Shown one piece after another: positions 29,302 to 37,216 of a stretch of DNA of 64,000 nt; position 1 is the stretch's first letter; each line of letters begins with the position of its first letter. Below the pieces are notes generated by a model. The model was not told the origin of the DNA and searched no databases. It worked only from the letters and a program-made list of their open reading frames with translations. A program made the translations under genes and the position numbers. The stretch comes from an uncultured Acidobacteriia bacterium (GTDB lineage Bacteria > Acidobacteriota > Terriglobia > Bryobacterales > Bryobacteraceae), in the NCBI GenBank assembly GCA_903925015.1, contig CAIYDY010000039.1, forward strand, positions 28,350-92,349, written 5' to 3'.

Positions 29302-31318
29302 TCTAATCTTCCGTGGGCGGGCCACGAAGGTTTCCGCGCCGCTGAAGGCAACAATTGCCCTTTTGTTGCCGCTCCTCAGAATGGCCTGTTTCGGCGGAAC
29401 ATTCGCCGTGCTCGGCCCCCAGACCGGCTCTTGGCCCGCAGTTCTCTCCTCGGTCGGACACCTTGCCGGTCCCGCAACCGCGGCGGATATTTTCGTCGCC
29501 CCGCCCAACACGCCCGCCGCCGCCGACTGGATGGCCAAAGTCCGCGGCGGCGCGGCCCTCATTCTCGAAGGCTCGTCGCCCTTGGCCGCTAGCTTCGGCT
29601 TCAGACCCGGAACCAGCACGGTGCCGACACTCCACTTGGTGGACGTCCACAACCCAGCTCTCCCGGTGATCTGGGAGAAGAGCATCGAGATACCCCACAT
29701 GGATGTTCCGGCGGGTGCCACCATTTTTGCCAAGGAGCGCTGGTCGGGTGCACCCGTGGTCGCTGGCCAGAAGCTGGGGGCGGGTGCAGTCCTTTGGGTC
29801 GCCACGGGACCCGGGAATACGGGCTACGAGCACTTTCCCTACTTGATGCAGTCTCTGGCGGGCCTGGGCTTTGAGCCCGCGTTTCGGTCTTCCCAGCTTT
29901 GGGCATTTTTCGACTACTCCTACCGGACGCGGGCGGACCTCGATTACCTTGCCATCCGATGGCGGCAGGCGGGAATTTCCGCGCTTCACGTGGCGTCGTG
30001 GCACTTCTACGATCCAGCTCCCGACCGTGATGAATACCTGAAGCGCCTGATCGAGGCCTGTCACCGTCATGGCGTCTTGGTCTACGCATGGGTGGAGCTT
30101 CCCCACGTCAGCGAGGGGTTTTGGGGTGCCCATCCTGAATGGAGGGAGAAAACTGCCGTACAACAGGATGCCCAACTCGACTGGCGCAAGCTCATGAATC
30201 TCCAAAACCGCGATTGTGTCGCAGCGATCCGGACGGGCTTGCAGCAGATGATCGGGCGATTTGACTGGGATGGAGTCAACCTCGCGGAACTCTATTTTGA
30301 ATCCTTGGAGGGGGCTGGGAATCCGGCCCGTTTTACTCCCATGAATGACGATGCCCGGGCCGCCTTCCGGGCCGAAGCCGGTTGGGACCCACTTGAGATT
30401 TGGGGTGCCCGCAACGACGGAAAATCGCTCCGGCAGTTTCTGGATTTCCGCGCCGGGCTTGCCCGCAAAATGCAGGAGGAATGGCTGAACACTGTCGAGG
30501 GTTTCAAATCCGGCTTGGATGTTGTGCTCACCCATGTCGACGATCGTTTCGACACCGGCATGAAGGATTCCATCGGTGCCGACGCCAGCCGGGTTCTTCC
30601 ACTTCTCAATACCCATTCATTCTCGTTCCTGATCGAGGATCCTGCGACTGTCTGGAACCTGGGTCCCCAGCGCTATCCCGAAATCGCCAAGCGGTACCAG
30701 CCGCTGACCAGCCATCCTGACAAGCTCGCCATCGACATCAACATTGTCGACCGCTACCAGGACGTGTATCCCACCAAACAGCAGACGGGTGCGGAGCTAT
30801 TCCAATTGGTTCATCTGGCTTCGACGGCCTTTCCCCGTGTTGCGTTGTACTTTGAAAACAGCATCCTCAAGCCGGATCTGGCACTGCTCGCGGCATCGTC
30901 TGCGGTTGTGACAAAGTACGGTGCGGCCAAGATCAAGGACCACCGCCGCATCACGATGGAATCGCCCGCCGACATCGAGCTCGTTTGGGGCGGCGATGGT
31001 TCCATAGTGGACGGAAAGCCATGGCCCATCCACGGCAGGGGGCTGGTTCGTCTTCCCGCCGGTGCCCATGTTGTGGAAACAGGACCCAAGCGGGACGGCA
31101 TTTCGATAACCGATCTGAACGCCAAGTTGAAATCCGCGTCGGTGGAGGGAAAGCGCGTGTCGTTTGAATATTTTAGTGACAGCCGGGGCGTGGTCCAGTT
31201 CGACCGCCGTCCCCAGGCGATGGAGATTGACGGTGCTGGCTTTCCCGTAACATGCGTTGACGGCAGCCAGTGCGCCGTGATGCTGCCCAAGGGCGGACAC
31301 CGGGTACTCGTGAATTAG
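29285..31318 (+). CDS. Putative TIM-barrel glycoside-hydrolase-like exported protein
   Basis: A 677-residue protein; ATG 29285 lies inside the upstream gene (17-base overlap), which indicates translational coupling. An N-terminal hydrophobic stretch (about residues 20-36) suggests export. Residues about 60-210 resemble a GATase-like accessory domain. Residues about 215-560 look like a GH-type TIM barrel: A-L-H-V-A-S-W-H-F-Y, H-G-V-L-V-Y-A-W-V-E-L-P, H-P-E-W, then D-W-D-G-V-N-L-A-E-L-Y-F-E, where acidic residues at strand ends are candidate catalytic positions. The last 100 residues form a beta-sandwich-like tail. Pairing with a TPR-barrel protein recalls PgaA-PgaB and PelB-PelA. Sequence-level family membership is uncertain. 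Confidence 0.65.
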   Translation: MRLRNSLIFRGRATKVSAPLKATIALLLPLLRMACFGGTFAVLGPQTGSWPAVLSSVGHLAGPATAADIFVAPPNTPAAADWMAKVRGGAALILEGSSPLAASFGFRPGTSTVPTLHLVDVHNPALPVIWEKSIEIPHMDVPAGATIFAKERWSGAPVVAGQKLGAGAVLWVATGPGNTGYEHFPYLMQSLAGLGFEPAFRSSQLWAFFDYSYRTRADLDYLAIRWRQAGISALHVASWHFYDPAPDRDEYLKRLIEACHRHGVLVYAWVELPHVSEGFWGAHPEWREKTAVQQDAQLDWRKLMNLQNRDCVAAIRTGLQQMIGRFDWDGVNLAELYFESLEGAGNPARFTPMNDDARAAFRAEAGWDPLEIWGARNDGKSLRQFLDFRAGLARKMQEEWLNTVEGFKSGLDVVLTHVDDRFDTGMKDSIGADASRVLPLLNTHSFSFLIEDPATVWNLGPQRYPEIAKRYQPLTSHPDKLAIDINIVDRYQDVYPTKQQTGAELFQLVHLASTAFPRVALYFENSILKPDLALLAASSAVVTKYGAAKIKDHRRITMESPADIELVWGGDGSIVDGKPWPIHGRGLVRLPAGAHVVETGPKRDGISITDLNAKLKSASVEGKRVSFEYFSDSRGVVQFDRRPQAMEIDGAGFPVTCVDGSQCAVMLPKGGHRVLVN

Positions 31319-31327
31319 AATCGGACT

Positions 31328-31684
31328 GTGATTCTTCGCCTCGACCACGTCCAAGTTGCCGGTCCTCCCGGCTGCGAGTCCCAAGCTCGCGATTTTTACG
31401 GGAATCTGCTCGGTCTCCGGGAATTGACCCGCCCTGTGGAACTCGACGGAATCGGCGGCTGCTGGTTTGAGTGCGGGTCACTCCAGCTCCACATCGGCAC
31501 CCAGCAGGATTTCCTTCCAGCCCGCAAAGCCCATCCCGCCTTCCGGGTTGATTCCATGGATCAACTCCGTGCCGCGCTCCAGAGTGCCGGCCATCCCGTC
31601 ATTGAGGACCGCATGATCCCCGGTGTCGACCGCTTTTTTTCGTCAGACCCTTGGGGCAACCGCCTCGAATTTATCGCCGCGTAG
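31328..31684 (+). CDS. VOC/glyoxalase-family protein
   Basis: A 118-residue single VOC module starting at GTG 31328, 9 bases after the upstream stop. The vicinal-oxygen-chelate pattern is evident: L-R-L-D-H-V-Q-V near the start, A-R-D-F-Y-G-N-L-L-G-L, L-H-I-G in the middle, and D-P-W-G-N-R-L-E-F-I at the end. The His in D-H-V and the Glu in L-E-F are the usual metal ligands. The reaction cannot be assigned: family members include glyoxalases, dioxygenases and resistance proteins. It is probably in one operon with the flanking genes. Confidence 0.85.
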   Translation: MILRLDHVQVAGPPGCESQARDFYGNLLGLRELTRPVELDGIGGCWFECGSLQLHIGTQQDFLPARKAHPAFRVDSMDQLRAALQSAGHPVIEDRMIPGVDRFFSSDPWGNRLEFIAA

Positions 31685-31696
31685 GAGCTGAAGTCC

Positions 31697-32902
31697 ATGA
31701 ACCGCCGAACTTGGATCACCCAACTACCCGCGCTGGTTGCAGCTTCCGCCGCGACAGCCTCCGCCCAACGTGACGCGTCCAAGATTACCGTCCAGTCCGT
31801 GGAAACGTTTATTGTTCATGTCAACGCCCGGGGGAACTGGCTGTTTGTCCGGCTGGCAACAAACGAGGGGCTGACCGGAATCGGGGAAGCCTCCCACGGC
31901 ACCGCTTTCGGAAATGAGACAGGCAACGACGCCACAACCCTCAAGTACATCGCCGAATTCTTTCCACTTCTGAAGGGCCGCAGTATTTTCGATGTTGAAT
32001 GGCTGCTCGCCGCCGTTGCCCGCCAAACTGCCATTGGCGGACTCAGCGCGGCCTGTGCCCTGTCCGCTTTGGAGCAATGCCTCTGGGATTTGATCGGCCA
32101 GGCCCTTGGCGTACCGGTATACGACCTATTCGGCGGCGCAGTCCAGACTTCCATCCGCAACTACGCCAACATCAACCGCTCCACAGACCCGCGTACCCCT
32201 GCCGGATTCGCGGCCATGGCGAAACGGGCTGTGGACGCCGGGTTCGATGCCGTCAAGCTGGCACCGTGGGACGACATGCCGAAGGATCTTTCCGACGCAG
32301 CCAAGGTGGAGGCCGTCACCCAACTCGGCATCGAGCGGGCCAATGCGGTCCGCGAAGTCCTCGGGCCGAATCGAGATCTGCTCCTCGACGCACACAGCAA
32401 ATTCGACCTTGAGCGCGGCCTGAAACTCATCGGTCGCGTCCAACACCTGAATCTATTTTGGTTGGAGGAAGTGACGCCGGTACCCGGCCTGCCAGCCATC
32501 CACAAGGCGCGGAAGATGCCCACCGCTGGCGGCGAGTTGATCTACGGCGCACGGGGTTTCTACCCCTATATCCAAGCCGAATCCGTGGATATCACCATGC
32601 CCGACGTGAAATATTGCGGGGGCATGCTGGAGTTGAAGAAGGTGGGCAGCCTGTCCGACGCTGCGGGGCTGAAAGTTTCCCCCCATGGCCCCGCCGGCCC
32701 GGTCGGAAATGCGGCGGCTGCCCATGTCTGCGCCACGATGCCGAATTTTCTGATTCTGGAATTTTCCTATGGTGAGGTTCCATGGCGGGCCGAAGTGATC
32801 GACCCGCCCGAGAACCCTGTGAAGGGACGCTTGGAGCTGACGCCGAAGCCCGGCTTGGGGATCCGTCTGAACGACAAGACCTTGGCGCGTTACAAGGCCT
32901 AG
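31697..32902 (+). CDS. Mandelate racemase/muconate-lactonizing-type enolase-superfamily enzyme
   Basis: A 401-residue protein with an N-terminal twin-arginine-like leader (N-R-R-T-W-I then a hydrophobic run ending in A-S-A-Q), suggesting export. The capping domain (about 28-150) and barrel (about 150-390) are complete. Likely metal ligands are D231 (L-L-L-D-A-H), E257 or E258 (W-L-E-E-V) and E280 (G-G-E-L-I-Y-G), with K187 (A-V-K-L) and H330 (S-P-H-G-P) as candidate acid/base residues. The superfamily abstracts a proton alpha to a carboxylate; acid-sugar dehydration is a plausible role. The start is 12 bases after the VOC gene. Its stop shares the palindrome CTAG with the convergent pspA gene. 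Confidence 0.85.
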   Translation: MNRRTWITQLPALVAASAATASAQRDASKITVQSVETFIVHVNARGNWLFVRLATNEGLTGIGEASHGTAFGNETGNDATTLKYIAEFFPLLKGRSIFDVEWLLAAVARQTAIGGLSAACALSALEQCLWDLIGQALGVPVYDLFGGAVQTSIRNYANINRSTDPRTPAGFAAMAKRAVDAGFDAVKLAPWDDMPKDLSDAAKVEAVTQLGIERANAVREVLGPNRDLLLDAHSKFDLERGLKLIGRVQHLNLFWLEEVTPVPGLPAIHKARKMPTAGGELIYGARGFYPYIQAESVDITMPDVKYCGGMLELKKVGSLSDAAGLKVSPHGPAGPVGNAAAAHVCATMPNFLILEFSYGEVPWRAEVIDPPENPVKGRLELTPKPGLGIRLNDKTLARYKA

Positions 32903-33561
32903 GCCGCCGACCTTCCTTTCAACGCCGCCAGCAGCCGGTCAATCTCATCCGCCTTCTCGAGCGCCGCGAACCGCTCCTCGATTCCATCGCCGGCGGCCAT
33001 CTCGCTTTTCGCTTGGCCGACCGCCTCTGCCCGGTCCACCTTCCGGTTCATCCGGTCCCAGACCGATGACGAGGCATTTCCGTTCAGCCCGCTCCGGGCC
33101 TCGGCGGCATCCCCTAGCGTCTTGGCGCGCCGGTGCTTTGCCATCAGCACCTCGCTTGTCGCCCGTGCCTCCGTCAGCTTTGCATCCAGACCCCGCAGCG
33201 CCGACTTCAAATTCTCCACCTGCGTCCGCTGGTCGCCCACCTGCTGGTCGAAGCTTTCCGCCAACTTCCTGGCCTCTATGGACCGCTCGATCGCGATCCT
33301 TGCCAAATCATCCTGCTGCTTGGCCACAGCCAGTTCCGCCTTGCGAATCCACTCTGCTTCCTTGCCCCGGTTCTCCGCCGACCGGCGCTCCAGCAGGTGT
33401 TGATCGGCCAAGCCGATCGCCACCTGCGTCTTCACCTGCATCAACTGGTTCTCCATGTCGAGGATCACCTGCTTCAGCATCTTCTCCGGGTCTTCGGCCC
33501 GGTCCACCAAGTCGTTCAAATTGGCGCGCAGCAGCGTGCCGACCCGTTCCAGTAGTGCCAT
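32899..33561 (-). CDS. pspA: PspA/IM30 family membrane-stress protein
   Basis: A 220-residue protein, almost entirely helical coiled coil, beginning with L-L-E-R-V-G-T-L-L-R-A-N-L-N-D-L and continuing with E-D-P-E-K-M-L-K-Q. These are the N-terminal amphipathic helix and first conserved block of PspA/IM30/Vipp1. The length matches the family (about 220-230). PspA binds and remodels the inner membrane under envelope stress. It is the last gene of a four-gene minus-strand unit after the flotillin gene, 9 bases downstream of it. Its stop overlaps that of the convergent enolase-superfamily gene. Confidence 0.9.
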   Translation of the reverse strand: MALLERVGTLLRANLNDLVDRAEDPEKMLKQVILDMENQLMQVKTQVAIGLADQHLLERRSAENRGKEAEWIRKAELAVAKQQDDLARIAIERSIEARKLAESFDQQVGDQRTQVENLKSALRGLDAKLTEARATSEVLMAKHRRAKTLGDAAEARSGLNGNASSSVWDRMNRKVDRAEAVGQAKSEMAAGDGIEERFAALEKADEIDRLLAALKGRSAA

Positions 33562-33570
33562 GTCCTAGCC

Positions 33571-34977
33571 TTATCCCTTCCCGCCGCCGTCGCCGATCCC
33601 TTGGATCTTGCCCAGCAGCTCCGTCATCTTCATCCCCGAAAGCGATTCCACCAGCGCCGGAACCTGCGCCGCAATGGCCGCCAGATCGCCCGTGACCTTG
33701 TTCATGCCAGTCGTGTCGCCACCGGTGGAGACCACTGTGATCTTGTCCACGTGCTCCAAGGGCGCGGCCAGTGCCCGGACAATTTCCGGCAAGCTCGAAA
33801 TCAGCTTGTCGATGACGGCTGCTTGGTTGTATTCCTGGTATGCCACGGCTTTCACGTTCATCGCCTTGGCCTCGGCTTCGCCCTTCAGGAAGATGACGTC
33901 CGCCTCCGCCTCGCCCTGCGCACGAATTGCCGACGCGCGGCCCTCCGCCTCGGTGGTCAACTTCGATTTCTCCGCCGACGCCAACGTCTCGATCCGCCGA
34001 CGGTCGATTTCCGCGCCCTTGAGAACCGTCGCGATGAGTTCGCGTTCCCTGCGCTGGATTTCCGCGTCCTGCACCAGGATTTCACGCTCCTTGGAGACCT
34101 GTTGGATCTTGATCTGCTCCACCATCACCTGTTGCTGCATGATGTTGCTCTGGATCTCGTAGGCCTTGTCGGCCTGCGCCTGCTGGCGTTTCACCACTTC
34201 CAGGTAATCGGCCTTCTTCACGTCGAGGTCGCGTTGCGCCTCGGCCTGCTTGGCCAGCGAAAGCGTTTCCGCCAGCACCCGCTCCTGGTCGGCGTTGGTT
34301 TTCGCGATGGCAGCTTCCCGCATGGCTTGCGCGCGGCGGATTGCGGTGTCCCGTTCAGCTTCGGCGGTGGCTATTTCGGCATCGCGCTTGATCCGCGAAA
34401 TATCGGGACGGCCCATGTTCGCGATGTATTCGTTCTTGTCGCGAACCTCCTTGATGGTGAAGGAGATCACCTCCAGCCCCATTTTGTTCATGTCGCCGGC
34501 GCAGGTGGACCGCATCCGGTCGCCCACCATTTCCGGTTCCTTCACGATCTGCTCCACCGTCAGTTGGCCGATGATGCCGCGCAAGTGGCCCTCCATGACC
34601 AGCCGAATCAACGCCTCGCGATCCTGTTCGGACTTGGTGAGGAACTGCTCGGCGGCGGTCTCGATCGACTCGGGATCGGACTTTACCTTGATCTGCGCCA
34701 CGGCTTCCACCGTGACCGCAACGCCTTGGTTGGTATACAGGTCTTGGGTTGGAGCCACGTCGAACGACATTAGCTCCAACGACAATTCCCGGCAGCTTTC
34801 GATCATGGGCATGATCAGCGTACCCCGACCCTTGACGATCCGCGGCCCCCGGAAGCCGTACACGATCAGGGCTTGATGCGGGCCCGCCTTGCGGTATAGC
34901 CGCGCGAACACCCCCATCAACAACAGAAGCGCCAAGGCCATCAGCCCCGCGACGATAACAATCTGAATTGGATTCAT
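33571..34977 (-). CDS. Flotillin-like SPFH-domain protein (FloT/YqiK type)
   Basis: A 468-residue protein with one N-terminal transmembrane segment (about residues 5-24). A PHB/SPFH domain follows (about 35-210, with G-R-G-T-L-I-M-P and E-V-R-D-K-N-E-Y-I-A-N-M-G-R-P), then a long Ala/Glu-rich coiled-coil flotillin domain (about 190-390) and a hydrophobic C-terminal part. Bacterial flotillins organise membrane microdomains and influence membrane fluidity. The neighbourhood with an NfeD-like gene upstream and pspA downstream is the classic co-occurrence for this family. A C-terminal Gly/Lys tail (G-D-G-G-G-K-G) is present. Confidence 0.92.
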   Translation of the reverse strand: MNPIQIVIVAGLMALALLLLMGVFARLYRKAGPHQALIVYGFRGPRIVKGRGTLIMPMIESCRELSLELMSFDVAPTQDLYTNQGVAVTVEAVAQIKVKSDPESIETAAEQFLTKSEQDREALIRLVMEGHLRGIIGQLTVEQIVKEPEMVGDRMRSTCAGDMNKMGLEVISFTIKEVRDKNEYIANMGRPDISRIKRDAEIATAEAERDTAIRRAQAMREAAIAKTNADQERVLAETLSLAKQAEAQRDLDVKKADYLEVVKRQQAQADKAYEIQSNIMQQQVMVEQIKIQQVSKEREILVQDAEIQRRERELIATVLKGAEIDRRRIETLASAEKSKLTTEAEGRASAIRAQGEAEADVIFLKGEAEAKAMNVKAVAYQEYNQAAVIDKLISSLPEIVRALAAPLEHVDKITVVSTGGDTTGMNKVTGDLAAIAAQVPALVESLSGMKMTELLGKIQGIGDGGGKG

Positions 34978-35009
34978 GTCCTTCGCTTTCTTGACTTGTA
35001 CTTGACGGA

Positions 35010-35567
35010 CTAGGCCGTCAGGTCATCCCACTCCCGTACGTAGGCGATTCCGTCCTCGTAGCGCGTTACAACCACTTCCTTGCCCAATGGAATCGGGTAT
35101 CCGGCGTCGCTGCGGATGGGAATTCCGCGTCGCCGCCCTTGTTGCCGAAAAATCATTTCGCCTGTGCCTCCGGTCAGGATGGGGCTCGAAACGGTGCCCA
35201 AGGCACCCGGGATCCGATAGTCTGAGGGATCGAGCGGCCGCTCGCTGCCGGACAGCACCTTTGCCACAAAAAGAAAAATCAAGGCCGCCCCTGCCAATCC
35301 GACCACGACTGCAACCACCACAACGACGGCGAGACCCAAGCCACCCCAGCCGTTCAGGATGTATCCTGCTCCGCCGAACCACGTCAGGAATGCGGCCACC
35401 GTCCCGAAGTTGAACGCCTGTCCTCCTTTTCCCGCCCCGCCGTGTCCATGACCATGCACATGGATGTGGGGATGGAAGTGCAAGTGGCTGCTACCGCTGA
35501 GGAATGCCACCAGGCATAGGACAAAACCGAATGCGAAACACGCTAGAAAAAAGACTTCCGGGGTCAC
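35010..35567 (-). CDS. NfeD/YqiJ-like membrane protein with C-terminal OB-type domain
   Basis: A 185-residue protein. It starts with GTG at 35567, whose last bases overlap the stop of the HTH gene (4-base overlap), so the two are translationally coupled. It has an N-terminal membrane helix, a His/Gly-rich hydrophilic loop (H-F-H-P-H-I-H-V-H-G-H-G-H) that could bind metal ions, two further membrane helices (about 55-110), and a C-terminal beta-rich domain (about 125-185, ending V-R-E-W-D-D-L) as in NfeD proteins that accompany flotillins. The flotillin gene follows 32 bases downstream. Confidence 0.82.
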   Translation of the reverse strand: MTPEVFFLACFAFGFVLCLVAFLSGSSHLHFHPHIHVHGHGHGGAGKGGQAFNFGTVAAFLTWFGGAGYILNGWGGLGLAVVVVVAVVVGLAGAALIFLFVAKVLSGSERPLDPSDYRIPGALGTVSSPILTGGTGEMIFRQQGRRRGIPIRSDAGYPIPLGKEVVVTRYEDGIAYVREWDDLTA

Positions 35568-36052
35568 ATGAGCTCCTGTAACTTGTTCGAAGGCTGCAGG
35601 ACTTCGAAGAGACGTCCTGCCAAGCCGGGGTTTTCCAATATCCGCTGCAAGAGAACCAGGCAGCGGCGCGAATCGGGGTGTTTCGCCAATGCCAGCAATG
35701 CCGTACTGACATCAGGGTCGTTGCGGAACCGCTCGGCACCACCTACCAGCCACAAATCCAACTTGTCCTCCAGGGCACCGATATCCGAAATCAGCTCCGT
35801 CGAGTAGCCTTCGGGGTCGTCCACCAAATAGCCGGGATGTACTTTGAAGAACTTCGCGAGCAGCATCCGGCTGGTGCCGGACAGGTGCGGCCGAGCCCCG
35901 CTCTCAATCTGGGACAAATACGACTGCGACAGCGCCTTCTTCAATTCCGTACGGATGGCGTTTGCAACTTCCTGCTGGGTCATTGCGCGGTCGAGGCCAC
36001 GCACAGCACCCTCCACCTCCCGCAGATACCGTATCTTCTCGCCCAGCTTCAT
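35564..36052 (-). CDS. XRE-type helix-turn-helix transcriptional regulator
   Basis: A 162-residue protein with GGAGGG just upstream of ATG 36052. The N-terminal half holds the HTH: M-T-Q-Q-E-V-A-N-A-I then S-Q-S-Y-L-S-Q-I-E-S-G-A-R-P. Relative to a standard XRE HTH there are short insertions before the first HTH helix and between the two HTH helices (R-T-E-L-K-K-A-L). The C-terminal half (about 85-162) is helical and of unknown function, possibly a sensor or dimerisation part. It heads the operon with the NfeD-like, flotillin and pspA genes, so it probably regulates them. The start is 26 bases from the divergent gene at 36079. Confidence 0.85.
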   Translation of the reverse strand: MKLGEKIRYLREVEGAVRGLDRAMTQQEVANAIRTELKKALSQSYLSQIESGARPHLSGTSRMLLAKFFKVHPGYLVDDPEGYSTELISDIGALEDKLDLWLVGGAERFRNDPDVSTALLALAKHPDSRRCLVLLQRILENPGLAGRLFEVLQPSNKLQELM

Positions 36053-36078
36053 ACACCCTCCGGTTGGACAATATAGGG

Positions 36079-36378
36079 ATGCTGTCCCGCATTGCCCTTT
36101 GGACTATGAAATGGATCCTGCTTCCCGCACTGGTGTCCGCCGCTGTTGCCTACGGCCTCGACTGGGCATCCTTGGAATACGGCATCCCCACCCCGCGCCC
36201 CAAGTTCGCCGAATACAAGGTGGACCAGCTCTACACTGTCCCCAACCGATGGAAGGAGATCGAGTGGAGCCGCGGCGATTCCGTAATGGAGCGGTGCGTC
36301 AACTCGCTTTTCCCCCACTACGGAAACAATCCGTGCTGGTACGTGTCGAAGCATCCCATCCGGGTGAACGCCCTCTAG
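36079..36378 (+). CDS. Small hypothetical protein with N-terminal membrane helix
   Basis: A 99-residue protein with a hydrophobic N-terminal segment (W-I-L-L-P-A-L-V-S-A-A-V-A-Y) acting as signal anchor and a hydrophilic remainder containing two Cys (R-C-V-N-S and P-C-W-Y-V). ATG at 36079 or 36106 may be the start; neither has a strong ribosome-binding site. I recognise no family. The divergent arrangement 26 bases from the HTH regulator of the flotillin/pspA operon suggests shared regulation, but that is inference. Confidence 0.55.
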   Translation: MLSRIALWTMKWILLPALVSAAVAYGLDWASLEYGIPTPRPKFAEYKVDQLYTVPNRWKEIEWSRGDSVMERCVNSLFPHYGNNPCWYVSKHPIRVNAL

Positions 36379-36395
36379 TCTATCTGACTGGAAAT

Positions 36396-36431
36396 ATTGC
36401 AATCTGCGATTAGTGTATTGCAATTTGCAAT
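36396..36431 (+). promoter_or_regulatory. Paired dyad operator upstream of the DUF3738 gene
   Basis: ATTGCAA-T-TTGCAAT at 36417-36431 is a perfect 7-1-7 inverted repeat. A second, imperfect copy (ATTGCAA-T-CTGCGAT, 36396-36410) lies exactly 21 bases upstream, two helical turns away. The two 21-base units agree at 17 of 21 positions. They end 27 bases before the ATG at 36459, where a repressor could block transcription. Confidence 0.6.
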
Positions 36432-36458
36432 TGGCGTCAAGGGCTAGACTGGAAAAAT

Positions 36459-37199
36459 ATGCGGACCGGCCTACTACGCGCGTTCTGTGTTTGTTTTGTG
36501 GCGGGGCAGCTCTTCGCTCAGGATGCCTTCGAAGTCGCCTCCGTGCGGACCAGCAGGACGAACATCGGCCATGATGGCACCGTCAAAAGCGACCCCGGTC
36601 GTCTGACCATCCGTAACGCCAGCTTGAAGCGGCTGATCCACGAGGCGTACCAAGTCCCCTACACGCAGATTTCGGGCGGCCCCAAGTGGCTGGACACACA
36701 GGAATTCGATCTCGACGCAAAGGCGTCCGGGCCCTCGACATTGCCAGAGATGCGCAACATGCTGCGAAAAGTTCTCTCCGAGCGCTTCCAGTTGGTCCTT
36801 CAAGAGCAGGTTCAGGAACGAAAAGTGTATGCGCTGTTGGTCGCCAAAGGCGGGTCGAAATTGAAAACCCAGCCGCAAGCCGATTCCGACCGGGGATGGC
36901 GGTTCCGGGGGGACCTGACACAGTTCGCCGGGGTCCTCTCCGGCCAGCTCGCGATCCCGCTGTTGGAAGACCCCACCCGGATTTCCCGTGTGGCCGGTCC
37001 GCCCGTACCGGTCATCGATCAAACCGGTATCGCCGGGGAATTTGCCATTCAACTCGATATACGTCCGGACGGCACCCAGGACTCCTTCACATTGTGGCAG
37101 CGGGCATTGCAGGAACAGCTTGGATTGAAACTGCAGTCGACGAAGGCCCCGGTACGATCACTGATCGTGGAGCACGCCGCGCTGCCGACCGCCAATTAG
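36459..37199 (+). CDS. DUF3738/TIGR03435 (Solibacter-associated) protein
   Basis: A 246-residue exported protein with a signal peptide ending near G-Q-L-F-A-Q. It follows the family pattern: F-E-V-A-S-V-R near the mature N-terminus, P-G-R-L-T-I-R-N-A-S-L-K-R-L-I, Y-Q-V-P-Y-T-Q-I-S-G-G-P-K-W-L, a central E-R-F-Q-L-V-L, and D-Q-T-G-I-A-G-E-F towards the end. The domain is abundant in Solibacter relatives, often beside or fused to BlaR1-like M56 peptidases; its biochemical function is unknown. Here no M56 or BlaI gene is adjacent, but a pair of dyad operators lies directly upstream. Confidence 0.88.
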   Translation: MRTGLLRAFCVCFVAGQLFAQDAFEVASVRTSRTNIGHDGTVKSDPGRLTIRNASLKRLIHEAYQVPYTQISGGPKWLDTQEFDLDAKASGPSTLPEMRNMLRKVLSERFQLVLQEQVQERKVYALLVAKGGSKLKTQPQADSDRGWRFRGDLTQFAGVLSGQLAIPLLEDPTRISRVAGPPVPVIDQTGIAGEFAIQLDIRPDGTQDSFTLWQRALQEQLGLKLQSTKAPVRSLIVEHAALPTAN

Positions 37200-37216
37200 C
37201 CTGGTACCATCAAGAA

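Noticed and set aside
33601..34773. 390-codon plus-strand frame opposite the flotillin gene
   Set aside because: Shadow of a well-supported SPFH gene; translation is low-complexity Leu/His/Arg-rich.
36686..37216. Upstream extension of the racemase-like gene through the DUF3738 gene
   Set aside because: Out-of-frame shadow of the DUF3738 protein; the racemase fold begins exactly at the ATG 37217.
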